NCBI RefSeq assembly: GCF_028640845.1
Contig: NC_080539.1
Location: 158,657,236-158,721,235, forward strand
From: Ahaetulla prasina
Lineage: Eukaryota; Chordata; Lepidosauria; Squamata; Colubridae
Length of the DNA: 64,000 bases
Reading direction: 5' to 3'
Position 1 is the first letter of the stretch. Each line of letters begins with the position of its first letter. Shown piece by piece: positions 46,150-58,488 of the stretch. The notes under the pieces are model-generated. The model worked only from the letters and a program-made list of their open reading frames with translations. It was not told the DNA's origin and searched no databases. The position numbers and the translations under genes were made by a program.

Positions 46150-48620
46150 CTAAATCAAAGGCCCACTGTTTAAGATCTGCTAGTGCAGATCTTAATACAT
46201 GCAGGTAATTACAGAATGAGATGGAGAATCTATAAAACCTTGTGGAAATACTGCAGTTAAAAAAACCAAGCAATGTCCACCATGATCAGATGTCAGGAAA
46301 AGAAAATAGAGCAAGCCAAGGAAAAAGAGAAGCAGCTCTCCAAATGCATATACGGGCACAGTTTACAGTCCCTCAAGGAGGTATCCAGATTGTATCTCAC
46401 TGAGTAGAATGTATTTAAGCCTTCAATTCTTGTTAATAATAAAAGTTAACATAGTTTTGTAAAAAAAGAAAAGAAAAGAAAGACCTGCTAGTGCACTTTC
46501 CTAGATGTTCAGGGCTGTGGTGGGATTCAAATAATTTAACAACCGGTTCTCTGCCCTAATAATTTCTTCCAACAACCAATTCATCAAACTGCTTAGAAAG
46601 TTAACAACCGGTTCTCCCGAAGTGGTGCGAACTGGCTGAATCCCACCACTGCATCAGGGTGATAACTGGTCATGAAAAGCCATCAAACTCCAGTTTGGCC
46701 TATATTGCCTGGCACCAGGAAGTCTGAAAGCTACCAGTCATTATTAAAGGGGTCAAAAAAGCTGAACAAAAGGAGAGCTTATGCCAATTGGAGTAAAGGA
46801 AGACTATTACTAGTATATTATTACATTCTGTTATAAATACGCCGGCTTCATGGTAAGACACCACATTTGGAATGCAGTAAGGTAACTTGGATTGAACTCT
46901 TTCCTCTCTGAACTCCCAAAAGGAGCTGGAGTGGGATCTTAGCTGAAAAGTCTTTAATTGCTGCAGAGTTCCTTTGGAGAACAAGAATGATTGTAAAACC
47001 AATGCTGTTTTTGTGCATTTAAAGTAACATAATTGATGTGAGATTTTTGGTTGCCTGTAGCATGGGAAAACCATCCTAAGTTATTTAATGATTATTTAGC
47101 TGCCAGTCATGTGCCTTAGGGTACTTAGCAAAAACCATGATCTTGGTTTTGCAATAATTAATTTCCAGTTATTCTTGCTGACAGACTTCAGCAAGTACAC
47201 AGTATAAAATACCAGTTTTAGGCCAATCTATGTCTGAGAAAGCAGCACGGCATCACCTGCATACAAAATAACAGAAATGTGCCTGTCTGTCCATTTTGAT
47301 GGATGAAAAGATGGACTTTTCAGTTTCTCTATAAAAGAGTTAACATATAGATTAAAAAGAAGGGGAGCAGAATATAGCCTTGCCTCACTCCCCTCTTGAA
47401 AGGAATTACCTTGGTGCAGTGACCTTGTGCATTACATCTTCATCCAGGTGAAGCCTGTATATAAGGACAAGTAATCTTGTTATCAATTGAGAAGGAATTC
47501 AATTTCTCCCAAAGTTTGGGTGTAGCGGTGAGATCAAAAGCCCATCTAAAATCAATAAGTGCTGCACAGAGTGATGAGCAAGCACTGGAGAAGTATTTCT
47601 CAACTAGATGTTGAAGAGTTAATGCATGGTCAATAATTGAGCGGCTTTCTCTGAAGCCTACCTACTCATCAGTTAAGATGTTCTCAGTTATAACCCAATT
47701 CAGTAGCTTGTTGTACAAGTATCTAGTATATAATTTACTAAACACACTGATAAGTCCAATGGGCTGGTATCTGGCAGATAAATCTCTGCTTTCTTCTTTG
47801 TAGATTGGAATCACCAAAGTTAGGCCCCAATCCTCAGGGATATTGGTGTGGATATCAATAAGGGTGAATATGTGAACAGGGAAGCCAAAATGAGTACCCA
47901 CCAATCAAAATTGTTTTGAAAGGCCTCCACTGAAATGAAATGAAGAGCAACAGATCCTGGGATGATAATAATATTCCTTATTTCTTGGCTGCATGGCATT
48001 CAACTGTCAAACCAAGGTGGGTTAAAAGAACACTGATTCTTGTTAACAGCAGATGGACGAGTAGAAAGAATTGGCTGAAGAAGATAAACTAATTGAGTAT
48101 AAATAGACAGCAGAATTCGATTAAGGTACCTGTCATAGAGAATAGCTGTATGTACTTGAAGTACCTCTTTTAGTAGGGAGCATTTGGGTTAATTTGCCGC
48201 TCATCCGACCTATTTTTGTTCATTTTTGTCCCTTGAGATATCTTTAGATGGAACAGATTTTTTTTTACAAAATGGAAATTAAAGGGCTTCAAAGCAGAAC
48301 GTTGGGACAGTGATCACTTTTGGGTTGGTTGTCATTATAGAATTGAAGGATCAAGGAGAAAAGATTTCTTGATTAATTAGTCAAAGAGAGCCTTGTGCCA
48401 GCCCATTGTGAAAACTCTGCTAGATAATCAGTAACGCTGGTGCCATTCATGATTTGTAGATCCAACTTATAAAATGTCTGCGACATACGAAGACCGCTGA
48501 AATCTCCATCATGGTCTTTGGATTCTCTAATTAAGGGGGGGCTCAGTTTCCCTTTTATAGAATGCTTATCTTTGTATACTAAGAATTCAAGCTTATTTTT
48601 CATTTCTCATGCTTAGACCA
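46150..48620 (-). mobile_element. Decayed non-LTR LINE, possibly R4-like
   Basis: The clearest part is 47662-47904 on the minus strand: EDWGLTLVIPIYKEESRDLS, then ARYQPIGLISVFSKLYTRYL, an RT block with the P-I-YKxxSR..YxPI signature. Decayed coding follows at 46700-47074 (LWEFREERVQSKLPY-like). Further upstream sequence may extend to 48620. A MITE (46515-46651) interrupts it. Clade uncertain. Confidence 0.6.
46507..46659. mobile_element. Short hAT-type MITE, 'CAGTGGTG' family
   Basis: Element 46515-46651 (137 bp) with ends tgtggtgggattc and gaatcccaccactg. Flanks gttcaggg / catcaggg match at six of eight positions. Same type as the MITE at 60.5-60.9 kb. Confidence 0.7.
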
Positions 48621-48636
48621 TTAATATATGGGTACG

Positions 48637-48990
48637 CCACGACTTACAACCACAATTGAGCCCAAAATTTATGTTGCTAAGTGAGAAATATGTTAACTGA
48701 GTTTTGCTCCATTTTACGACTTTTCTTGCCATATTTGTTAAGTGAATAACCGTAGTTGTTAAATTAGTAACACGGTTGTTAAGTGAATCTGGCTTTCCTA
48801 TTGACTTTGCTTGTCAGAAGGTCACAAAAGGGTATCACATGACTCCGGGACATTGCAGTCATCATAAATGTCAGTTGTCAAAGCATCCAAATGTAAATCA
48901 CATGACTGTGGTGATGCTGCAGCGGTCATAAGTGTGAAAAATGGTCATAAGTCATTGCAACTTCAAATGGTCACTAAATGAACTCTTGTA
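48637..48990. mobile_element. TIR element, 'gtagtcctcg' family
   Basis: Contains ccacgacttacaaccacaat, 'gttaagtgaatctggctttc' and gaactcttgtaag-type end. About 350 bp, right end altered. Confidence 0.75.
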
Positions 48991-49089
48991 AGACAATGTT
49001 CTTGCTCATTTTCCAATAGTAGCAGAATAGGTTCCTTCACAACAGCATAGCAATTGCTTTTTACTGACCACAAATCTTTGAAATCCTTG

Positions 49090-49464
49090 CATCAAGATTG
49101 GTCCCCCTGAACTCTGTTTTTTCTGGCAGAGGGCTGCAGGATGCCATTGTGGCCAAAACTGGGGCTCAGAGGGCTGCACACTTTTGCTGGCAGAGGGCTG
49201 CAGGAGGCCATTGCAGCCAAAAACAGGGCCCAGGAGGCCCTGTGCGATCCCCTCAAGCTCCATTTTCGCTGATAGAGGGCTAGCAAAACAAACTAAAAAC
49301 AAAACAAAACAAAAGGAGAATTGTTTCCCCTTTTGCAGGTGCCCCCAACACGAGTGATGTCGAGCTGGCCACGCCTACCCTGGCCACGCCCTCCCATTCC
49401 CTCCCCAAGGTCAAACACAACCCTGATACGGCCCTGAATGAAATCGAGTTTGACACCCCTGGTC
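49090..49464. mobile_element. Probable hAT-type non-autonomous element ('GGGGTGTCAAAC' end)
   Basis: The right end tttgacacccctgg, preceded by 'gatacggccctgaatgaaat', matches a common squamate TIR element. The interior has two copies of 'tggcagagggctgcagga' (49123-49145 and 49189-49206). Left end not resolved. Confidence 0.55.
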
Positions 49465-49836
49465 TAGAGGCTCAGAGCTCATTTTTCCTGTGCGGTTTTG
49501 TTCCTTCAATTTTCAATGTCATTTGTTTCTGATCATTCTTCGAGTCCACTGGGCTTGCTTCTTTATTTGACTGTCTACCTTATATAGAATTGCTTCATCT
49601 CTGTTCCTTGTTGTGGTGTCTTTGAAATGATAAATTGCTGTTTTCTCTTACCGACTAAAACTGGCCACTCTGCTCCAATCCTTTGTTTCTTCACATCAAG
49701 ACACAAAATATCTGCTGTAGATCTCTGCCAGGTTCTTCTTGGGAAGGAATGCAAATATAGCCCAAGTTTTGGAGGTCTAATGACTGCAAAGGCATTTCTA
49801 TTCATCCTAGGGCACATCAGTAGAACATTTTTATCC

Positions 49837-50558
49837 TATTTTTCGGTCTATAAGATGCACAAAAAAGTGGGTGGAAGTGTCTGTTCGACTTACGGAGCAA
49901 ATATTGTGGCGGGGGAGAGGAGTATGCTGGCAACATTCAAAGGGAATGCTGGAGCTGTTGCTGCTGAGCAGCCGATTGGCGGTTGGATCGGCCTCCCGGA
50001 ATACTACCAATCAGCTAGTCTAGGTGGTGAGGATTGCTGCCACCTAGAACTGTTTGCCACCGCCATCTATCGCAACCTATTGCCGCCGCCAAATAGGCGG
50101 TGATAAGCGGCAGCAATAGGCAGTGGCGAATGGTGGCAGGGATTCCCACTGCCTAGAACAGCTGATCGGCGGTGTTCCAGGAGGCCGATCCAACTGCCAA
50201 TCAGTTGCTTGGCAGTGAAGGCTCCAGTGTACCTGGCGGAGGCAGCAGACATGGAGGAGGTAGCAATGGCACTGTTTCCGGTTGGCCAGCCCACTGATCA
50301 GTGGGGCTATGGGAGGCCGGGATCTAGCTGTTGCTCAGCTGACTGGTGGTGGGCGCAATGGAGCGGAGCCCTGACAAGCCACATGCTGGGGCTGCAATAA
50401 CGTGCTGAAACTGATCAGACTGTTTGCTGCAAGGATGTCAGCCAGACGAATAACGGATGAATGCTGGGAGGCAGAGGCAGATTTATTTTTTTCTTGTTTT
50501 CCTCCTCTAAAGCTAAAGTGCATCTTATGGTCCGGAGCGTCTTATAGACCGAAAAATA
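49837..50558. mobile_element. hAT-type MITE with 'TATTTTTCGGTCTATAAG' terminal repeats
   Basis: Left end TATTTTTCGGTCTATAAGAT and right end, inverted, TATTTTTCGGTCTATAAGAC. Inner part is GC-rich with repeated 'gccgattggcggttgg'-like segments. About 720 bp, no transposase. No clear target duplication seen. Confidence 0.8.
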
Positions 50559-50564
50559 CAGTAA

Positions 50565-50945
50565 TAACAGAGTTGGAAAAGACTTTCTTTGGAGGTCTTC
50601 TAGTCCAGCTCCCTGCTCAAGCATAAAACCCTATATCATCTTGGACAAATGGTTGTCCAATCTCTTCTTAAAAACTTCCAGTGTTGTAGCATCCAGAGCT
50701 TTTGGAGATAAGTCGTTCCACTGATTAATTGTTCTAATCGTCAGAAAATTTCTTCTTAGTTCTAGGTTGCTTCCTTCTTAATTGTTTCTATCCGTTGCTT
50801 CTTGTCTTGTCTTCAGGTACTTTGGAAAATAGGCTGATTCTCTGTTCTTTGTGGCTGCTATCATGTCCTTTTTTTCATTAAAATAGACACACTGAATTCC
50901 AGCATTTGTTCTTTATACATTTTAACCTCCAGTCCCCTTTTATTT
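50565..50945 (-). mobile_element. CR1 LINE 3' end fragment
   Basis: Plus strand reads 'cagagttggaaaagacttt' then cttctagtccagctccctg, the inverse of the CR1 3' end. Directly adjoins the MITE at 49837-50558. Confidence 0.88.
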
Positions 50946-50988
50946 TTTACCTTTTCCCTCAGGCTCTCAGGTTAGCCAAATACACATG

Positions 50989-51248
50989 ATTCGCTTTAGG
51001 GGTGAAATCCAGCAGGTTCTGTCAGGTTCTGGAGAACCGGTAGCGGAAATTGTGAGCAGTTCAGAGAACCGGCAAATGCCATCTCTGGCTGGCCCCAGAA
51101 TGGGGAGGGAATGGGAATTTTGCAATATCCTTCCCCCAGGAGTAGGGAGGGAATGGGGATTTTGCAATATCCTTCCCCTGCCACACCCACCAAGCCACGC
51201 CAACAGAACCAGTAGTAAAAAAAATTGGATTTCACCACTGATTCGCTT
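50989..51248. mobile_element. hAT-type MITE, 'CAGTGGTG' family
   Basis: Element 50997-51240, ends TAGGGGTGAAATCC and GGATTTCACCACTG. ATTCGCTT is duplicated exactly at 50989-50996 and 51241-51248. Close relative of 40922-41245. Confidence 0.93.
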
Positions 51249-51639
51249 AGAGAGAAACTTGATTAGGAATTTTCTCCTGAAACCTCATTGTCAACCTATT
51301 TGCTTTTTCTTTTAATAGATTCAAATATGCTCCCTGACAACTGGTTGCCGTATATTCCTACAGCCTCTGCATAATCATCCACAATAGGCAATCAGTGGCT
51401 CTAAGGACATGCTCTTGCAATCAGCAACTATTCAGGAATCATTCAAGAAATAACTTTTTCTTCCCTTACAGCTGAGCATAAAATCCATCAGAACATGTTG
51501 TTTGGTCACTCTCTCTTATCTTTTCTTCTTAGAGAGCTCCACTGATGTTCACACATGGAATTTGCAGTGGTAACTGTACCACTTTGCACTTTTTAAAGTT
51601 TCAAATGTAAATGATAAATATAATAATATAATAATAATA

Positions 51640-54600
51640 TCAGAGTTGGAAGGGACCTTGGAGGTCTTCTAGTCCAACCCCCTGCTCAGGCAGGAAACCC
51701 TACACCATCTCAGTCAGATGGTTATCCAACATTTTCTTAAAAATTTCCAGTGTTGGAGCATTCACAACTTCTGAAGGCAAGTCGTTCCACTTATTAATTG
51801 TTCTAACTGTCAGGAAATTTCTCCTTAGTTCTAAGTTGCTTCTTTCTTTGATCAGTTTCCACCCATTGCTTCTTGTTCTACCCTCAGGAGCTTTGGAGAA
51901 CAGCCCGACTCCCTCTTCTTTGTGGCAACCCCTGAGATATTGGAACACAGCTATCATGTCTCCCCTAGTCCTTCTTTTTATTAAACTAGACATACCCACT
52001 TCCTGCAACCGTTCTTCATATGTTTTAGCCTCCAGTCCCCTAATCATCTTTGTTGCTCTTCTCTGCACTCTTTCTAGAGTCTCAACATCTTTTTTACATC
52101 GTGGCGACCAAAACTGAATGCAATATTCCAAGTGTGGCCTTACCAAGGCATTATAAAGTGGTACTAACACTTCACGTGATCTTGATTCTATCCCTCTGTT
52201 TATGCAGCCCAGAACTGTGTTGGCTTTTTTAGCAGCTGCTGCACACTGCTGGCTCATATCTAAATGGTTGTCCACTAGGACTCCAAGATCCCTCTCACAG
52301 TTACTACTATTGAGCAAGGTACCACATATACGGTACCTGTGCATTTTGGTTTTTTGGCCTAAATGTAGAACCTTATTTTTTTCACTGTTGAATTTCATTT
52401 TGTTAGATAGCGCCCAATGTTCAAGTCTGTCAAGATCTTTCTGTATCTTGAGCCTATCTTCTGGAGTGTTGACTATTCCTGCCAGCTTGGTGTCATCTGC
52501 AAATTTGATGAGTTCCCCATCTATCCCCTCGTCCAAGTCATTGATGAAGATTTTGAAGAGTACTGGGCCTAAAACAGAGCCTTGGGGTACTCCACTGCAT
52601 ACTTCCCTCCATGTGGATGTAGTTCCGTTGAGGATTACACGTTGAGTGCGGTTGGTCAGCCAGTTACGAATCCATCTGGTGGTGGTGCTGTCTAACCCAC
52701 ATTTTTCTACTTTATCTAGTAGTAGGTTATGGTCTACTTTATCAAATGCTTTACTGAAGTCCAAGTAAATTATATCGACAGCATTCCTCTGGTCCACTAA
52801 TTTTGTCACTTTGTCAAAGAATGCAATAAGATTAGTCTAGCATGATCTGTTTTTGACAAACCCATGTTGGCTTTTGGTTATTATTTTTTTGCTTCTAGGT
52901 GTTCAGTGATTCGTTGCTTGATTATGTTTTCCAGAATCTTCCCTGGTATTGAGGTTAGGCTGATAGGTCTGTAGTTTCCTGGATCTGTTTTTTTTCCTTT
53001 TTTGAAGATGGGAACTACATCAGCTCTTTTCCAGTCCTCTGGCAGCTCCCCTGTGCTCCAGGATCTTTGAAAGATATAGTTCAGTGGTTCTGAGATTTTG
53101 TCTGCCAGTTCTTTCAGAACCCTGGGGTGTAATCCATCTGGTCCTGGTGATTTGAACTTGTCTAGGGTAGACAGGTGTTCACTTACCATTTTTCCCCTAT
53201 TTTAATTTTTGTTCCTAATCTGTTTTTTGTGGTGCTGTTTTTGATAGGTTGGATTGTTTTTTCCTTTTGTGTAAAGACAGATGCAAAAAGTGAGTTAAGT
53301 AGATCTGCTTTCTCCCTGTTGTTGTCACCTTCTTGCCACTTTCTCCCAGCAATGGGCCAATTGTTTCCTTGACTTTTTTCTTGTTTTTAACATGTTGGAA
53401 GAAGCTTTTTTTGTTATTTTTTACTTTTGTCGCTAGCCTTTGTTCATTGTGAGCCTTAGCATTCCTCACTTCATCTTTACAGGCTCGGGCTATTTGCTGA
53501 TATTCTGCCTCAGTTATTTGCCCCTCTTTCCACTTGTTATATGTGTCCTTTTTGTCTTTCAATTTGTCAGATAGTTCTTTATGCATCCATGCTAGTTTCT
53601 TTTGAGATCTATTATTTTTCTTCCTCATTGGTATTGTGCTAGACTGGGCTTTTATAATCTCACTTTTCAAAATTTCCCAAGCTTCTTGAGTTGTTTTCCC
53701 CTTGAAAATTCTTATCCATGGAATCCTTCTCAAGCTCTCTCTGAGTTTATTGAAATTTGCTCTCTTGAAGTCCAAAGCTCTAGTTTGACTTTGTTCTACT
53801 ACTTGTGTTTGCATAATGTTGAATTCCAATATTGAGTGATCACTTGCCCCCAAGATTCCTATAGCTTCAACACCTTCTATCATTTCATCTGTTAGCGAGA
53901 ATTAAGTCCAATATGGCTGATCCCCTTGTTCTCTTCTCTACCTTTTGGGAAACAAAGTTGTCTGCTAGGTTTGTTAGGAACCTGTTGTATTTTCTACTTG
54001 GTGCAGAGTTTGTCTCCCAGTTGATGTCAGGGTAGTTAAAATCCCCCATTACTACTGTAATGTGCTTCCTACATACCTTAGTTAGCTGACTAGCAAAAAG
54101 TTCATCTACTTCCTCTGTTTGGTTGGGTGGCCTATAGTATATGCCTATGGCAATATCTTTTTCCCTCCCTTTAATATTGACCCAAATGCATTCAATATAA
54201 TTTTCGTCATTGTTGTGCTCTATTTCTGTAGAGATGTAGTTATTTCTTATATATAGTGCAACTCCACTTCCTCTTTTATTTGGTCTATTTCTTTTAAATA
54301 ATTTATATCCCTCTAGCTGTATGTTCCATTTGTCAGTTTCATCCCACCAAGTTTCCGTAATGGCAACAAAATCATATCTGCCCTCATTTACTTGAATTTC
54401 TAATTCACCCTGTTTATTCCTCATACTCTGTGCATTGGTGTATAGACATTTGAGTCCATTTTGATTGACCTTGTGTTTATTGTCTACATAACCTGTGTTG
54501 TGCATGACTGCCCCTACTTTCTTGTCACCTGTTTGATTAGTGCACATGGTATGGCACTCACTATTAAATGCTTGGTTTTGCTTGATAGCAGGGCTGATAA

Positions 54601-54700
54601 TCTTATCCACACAGACATCTATGTTACATGCACTGATAACCCTATTAAATGCCTCTAACTCTGTTCAACTTTGGTCTTTTAAGTTTTCCCCAGACTCCAG
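51640..54700 (-). mobile_element. CR1 LINE with endonuclease and reverse transcriptase
   Basis: The longest CR1 copy in the window, from the 3' end at about 51640 (preceded by an ATAAT-rich tail, 51610-51640) to at least 54660. ORF1 is not recognised, so it is probably 5' truncated. Low number of frame breaks suggests a fairly young copy. Confidence 0.93.
51700..54610 (-). pseudogene. CR1 ORF2 (AP endonuclease plus reverse transcriptase), frameshifted
   Basis: Four open segments follow in order. 54610-53885: AP endonuclease with [26 protein letters not shown] and [10 protein letters not shown]. 53883-53215: end of the endonuclease with the GASDHSILEFNI (SDH) motif, then the linker. 53189-52881: RT start with FKSPGPDGLHPRVLKELAD and NYRPISLTSIPGKILEN. 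52809-51700: RT with YLDFSKAFDKVDHNLLL, GVPQGSVLGPVLF, the catalytic KFADDTKLAG and the C-terminus NKWNDLPSEVVNAPTLEIF. Catalytic motifs are intact, but breaks at about 53884, 53200 and 52845 interrupt the frame. Confidence 0.93.
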
Positions 54701-54984
54701 CAATTAATCCTCTCTCTGCATCTTAACTATTCTCACGAATTCAGGGAGTGGACTTGAGAAAAGTCTATCATGCTTACTACTGTAATTGAAGAAGTTCTGT
54801 TTCTCAGTGGAGATTTATGTCTTCAAAAGGCTGGTGATGTTGGATTTTCATTTCTTTTTTGGTTAGGAGGAAATTCTCCACCGGCAGGAATATTACTTCT
54901 TCCCACCTTTTGTCCCCAGAGTTTACTCTTCATCTTTCAATGTTGTTCCTCTTCATAGTGGACAAGACAATCACTTTCAGATGG

Positions 54985-55210
54985 AATGGGTCAACTTGCC
55001 ACGGCCAACTCACCATGGGCCAATTTGCTGTGGGATAATTCAATGTAATTACTTAAAATAATTTTAAAAATATTTAAATTTTTGTCATTCACATTTCATT
55101 CTGTCCCTCCTTTTTTAATGATTCTATTACACCATTTCTTTGATATTAGTGTAACTTTTGATTGGCTGCGGTGAGTTGGCCATGCCAAGTTGGCTGTGTC
55201 CAATTGTCAT
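54985..55210. mobile_element. Candidate MITE with 'ccaactcacc' terminal repeats
   Basis: The left part 'cacggccaactcaccatggg' and, inverted, the right part (ggcatggccaactcaccgc) form terminal inverted repeats around an AT-rich core. A related motif series occurs at 63035-63215. Confidence 0.5.
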
Positions 55211-55969
55211 AGACCCCTTTCAGAGGTTGAACTTTTGTTTTCTCTCTTTTAATCAGTTCATACCCTCCATTAGAGTAAAGGCTGCCTGCTGGGACTGAAA
55301 CAAGAGTGCTGGGATAATCTGGTCTTGAGTTTATGGGAATCCTGCAAATGGAACTGCTGAAGAACAGTGGGTGCGTAGATGTTCCTTGCTTGTTCCCAGA
55401 TATTTGAGTCTGGGACTTTCAATGGTGAGAACCTAAATGCATTCCACTTCAAAGTCTTCTTTCCCCTCCCTCAAATTGGGGGAATGATGGTGATGCAGAA
55501 GTTCATTAAGAGTGTTGTCCAGGATCAAGAAAGAAAGGTGAAGGGTTGAATGCATTTTCATTATGACTTGAAGTGGCAGTCAAATGGATTACGGGAATAG
55601 TGCAATACAATTGTTAACATCTTCATACCGAGAGGATTAATCTAATGTAAAGCCAGATGGGATTTCCCACAGCAAGGGGGAGAACCCTTCCTGGTGATGA
55701 AAATCAGCAGAGAACTTGTAGACAGCTTTGGCCCAAACCAATTGTTCTTTGATAAATAGTTGCACAGTTTGGAGTTCCTGAGAAGTGGGACTCCTTTAAG
55801 AATTGGAGAGAATTGGTATATATTAAATATATACATCTGCAGCAGGCACATGTAGCGTGAAATGGTGACAACTTGCTTAGCGGTCAGAGCTACATTACCA
55901 TTTCTAATAAGATTCTTTTCTGACTTAGCACCATGTGTGCTGCCCCACTCATTCACACTCACCTGCCAG

Positions 55970-56548
55970 TGTGGTTTACGGAGGGTTTTATTTGTCTTCC
56001 CCTCAGCAATTCCCTTCACCCGGCTTTAGAATAGTCCCAAGCGAAGCTAGCCACGAGCAAGCCTAGATTAATTCCCCAGGCAATGGCCAATTATTCCATA
56101 ATACAGATAGTAAGTTGCTCAAACAGTAAGTCCGATAAATGAACATAAAGCCCCAAGCAAAACTTAAAAGTACATCCACATTAGTTCATGGGTTACAGAA
56201 ATTCAGAATCCCAGGATACATGAAAGAGCATGTAGCCATGACTCACACACGTTTCCAGCAACGCCTCCCTCTGCCTCCTGTGCTAAATAGCTTCTGGTGC
56301 AGCCCATCAAGAGGGGTGGGGCCTTTTCCCGAGCAATCTGGCAGACCTCCGTTTCTCTGCCCTGCGTGCTCTGAGATCCACTATAGCAGGCAGTTCCTCT
56401 CTCTCTTCTTCACTGGTCTGAAGCTGTCCCCAGCCGAAGCGTGTTCTGCTGGCAGTTCAGGGTTGATAATTCCTTATGTGCCAGGAATGATCTCATTCCT
56501 CCTTTCACGTCTGGGGAAGTGTCAGAGGAGTTGTCCAAAGGCATCACA
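55970..56548 (-). mobile_element. Candidate solo LTR
   Basis: On the minus strand it starts TGTGATGCCTTTGGACAACT at 56548. The sequence (cctccccagacgtgaaagg, aacacgcttcggctggggac on the minus strand) resembles a squamate LTR. The other end is set near 55970 only by change of composition, and no flanking duplication was confirmed. Confidence 0.5.
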
Positions 56549-56644
56549 CCATACCCCTGAGCTTTGGGCCCCACCTTGGCTGTTTAAGAGAACCTTAAAA
56601 AAACTCAGTTCCTCTCCCTGGGTTGAATGAATAGTAGTTCTCTA

Positions 56645-56865
56645 TAGTTCTTTTGATGATGATGATGATGATATTGATATCCATTCAGTCGTGTGTGACT
56701 CTTGGTGATTCAATGGGCCAGGTCTCTCTACATCTTCTGATTTTGCATTACTTCTTTGAATTTTATTATGCTCTGGCTAGTGTCAGCTTTAATGGTATCC
56801 ATGGCCATGTTCTTTCATGGTCTGGTTTCCTTTTACTCTTTTGGTTATAATGGTTGTCTTTTCTG
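56645..56865 (-). mobile_element. Bov-B-related fragment
   Basis: Plus strand 'tccattcagtcgtgtgtgac' then ggtctctctacatcttctg, the inverse of a Bov-B (RTE) internal/3' segment. Diverged. A short (GAT)n run marks its left edge. Confidence 0.55.
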
Positions 56866-56869
56866 GTTA

Positions 56870-57790
56870 TTTGGAGACTTCCCATTGTATTTTACCTGTG
56901 TTTTATTAATATTTTTATTGTACTGTGCTCCGAATCATTACAGAGTTGGGTGGCCATATACATTTAACTAATTAATTAAATTCTAATGCCTTTAGAATTG
57001 TTTCAACCACAGGTAGCAAAAATCGAGCCTTCTTTATCCAGCCTTTGACAACTCAGCTTTATATCTAACTTCAAGCCAAAACTGTGTCTGTTTGGGATAT
57101 ACAGTTAAGCATTTAACCCGATGGTTTAATCATTTGTGACATTTGTAGTACCAATTATCCTTACTAGTTTAGTTTTCAAGAACTGTGTCACAGGAGTATT
57201 CTTGTAACAAAACTAGATGTGTCCCTTCTCTATTCAGAACAGCTGTTTGGAAGACAATCTCTTTCCTATTTTTTCAATCCATGCATTTGCACTGTTTCAT
57301 AATGGGTAAGATTTTGAATGTTAGCTTTTATATCTATCTTCTAGATAGATATCTTCTAGACTCTATCTTCTGCTGAACTGGGTTTCAAAAGTTTATATAA
57401 TATATTTCATATGGTTTCTTTTCTTTCTGGGCAGATATGTAATAGTGTTTAATGTACAAGTGATATATAGCCTTCTGATCTTCCTCTTTAGTATACAGAA
57501 CACATTTTATGCATTGATTTTAATCTTTGCAACAAGAGAAAACATTGCTGGCTTCTGGTGATAGATGTAATAAAAGCCCTTTGCATATGTAATCACCCAG
57601 TTCAAAGGAATTGCCTTCAAAGTTGCTTATAATTAAAATTAGTCTTCTTTCATAGCTTCTTAAACATCTATTGTTTATCAAGCCATAGCTCTCTAGATTT
57701 GAATGATTATGACATTGTAAAGTTTCTCACTTTAGCTTGAAAAAATGAAGTGACATTTTTAGTGAAAATGGTTTTTTTTTCATGGTTACA
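56870..57790. other. Intergenic, nothing recognised
   Basis: AT-rich sequence with no recognised gene or repeat; a small direct repeat 'atcttctagatagat' near 57340. Confidence 0.45.
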
Positions 57791-57795
57791 AGTAA

Positions 57796-58140
57796 GTAGT
57801 CCTCAACTTATGACACAATTTAGCCCAAAATTTCTGTTGCTAAGTAAGACAGTTGTTAAGTGATCCCCCCCATTTTACAACCTTTCTTGCCACAGTTGTT
57901 AAGTGAAACGTTGCAGTTGTTAAGTTAGTAACATGGTCATTAAGTGAATCTGGTTTTCCCATTGACTTTGCTTGTCAGAAGTCGCAAAAGGGGATCAAAT
58001 GACACCGTCATAAATATGAGTCAGTTGCTAAGCATCTAAATTTGGATCATGTGACCATGGGGATGCTGCAACCCTCATAAATGTGAAAAACGATCATCGA
58101 TCACCTTTTTCAGTGCTGTTGTAACTTTGAACTGTTACAG
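57796..58140. mobile_element. TIR element, 'gtagtcctcg' family, one end altered
   Basis: Left end aagtagtcctcaacttatga, body 'gttaagtgaatctggttttc' and 'cagtgctgttgtaactttga'. The right terminal repeat is missing. Confidence 0.75.
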
Positions 58141-58194
58141 AATGTGATTCATTATTTGCATTTCTGTCTTGGTACGTTCAAGATGGATGAACTT

Positions 58195-58263
58195 CATGCT
58201 GCCTTGGGAATTCTGGGAATTGAAGTCCATGCACCTTAAAATTGCCGAAGTTGAGAAGCAGGG
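58195..58263. mobile_element. Half copy of the palindromic hAT-type MITE
   Basis: 'tgggaattctgggaattgaa' followed by gtccatgcaccttaaaattgcc matches the right arm of 22619-22753; left arm absent. Confidence 0.65.
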
Positions 58264-58488
58264 GTCTACACTGGAGTTTAGGATTTTCCATTCCTGTTTT
58301 ATTTAGAGTTTGGTGCAATTAAATAAATTAGTTGTGGTTTCCTTAACAAATAGTGATTAAAGCGATATGAACCATTACTGGACTTTTTGTGAGAAACTGA
58401 AATTAAAAGTGGATCTGGGCTTTGATGATTAGATATGGGATTATGGAGATAATGTAGACAAATGTTAATCTTAGAGTAAGAGTTTGAA

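Noticed and set aside
49627..50103. 158-codon plus-strand frame
   Set aside because: It crosses from unique sequence into the TIR element at 49837 and matches nothing known; chance frame in a GC-rich MITE.
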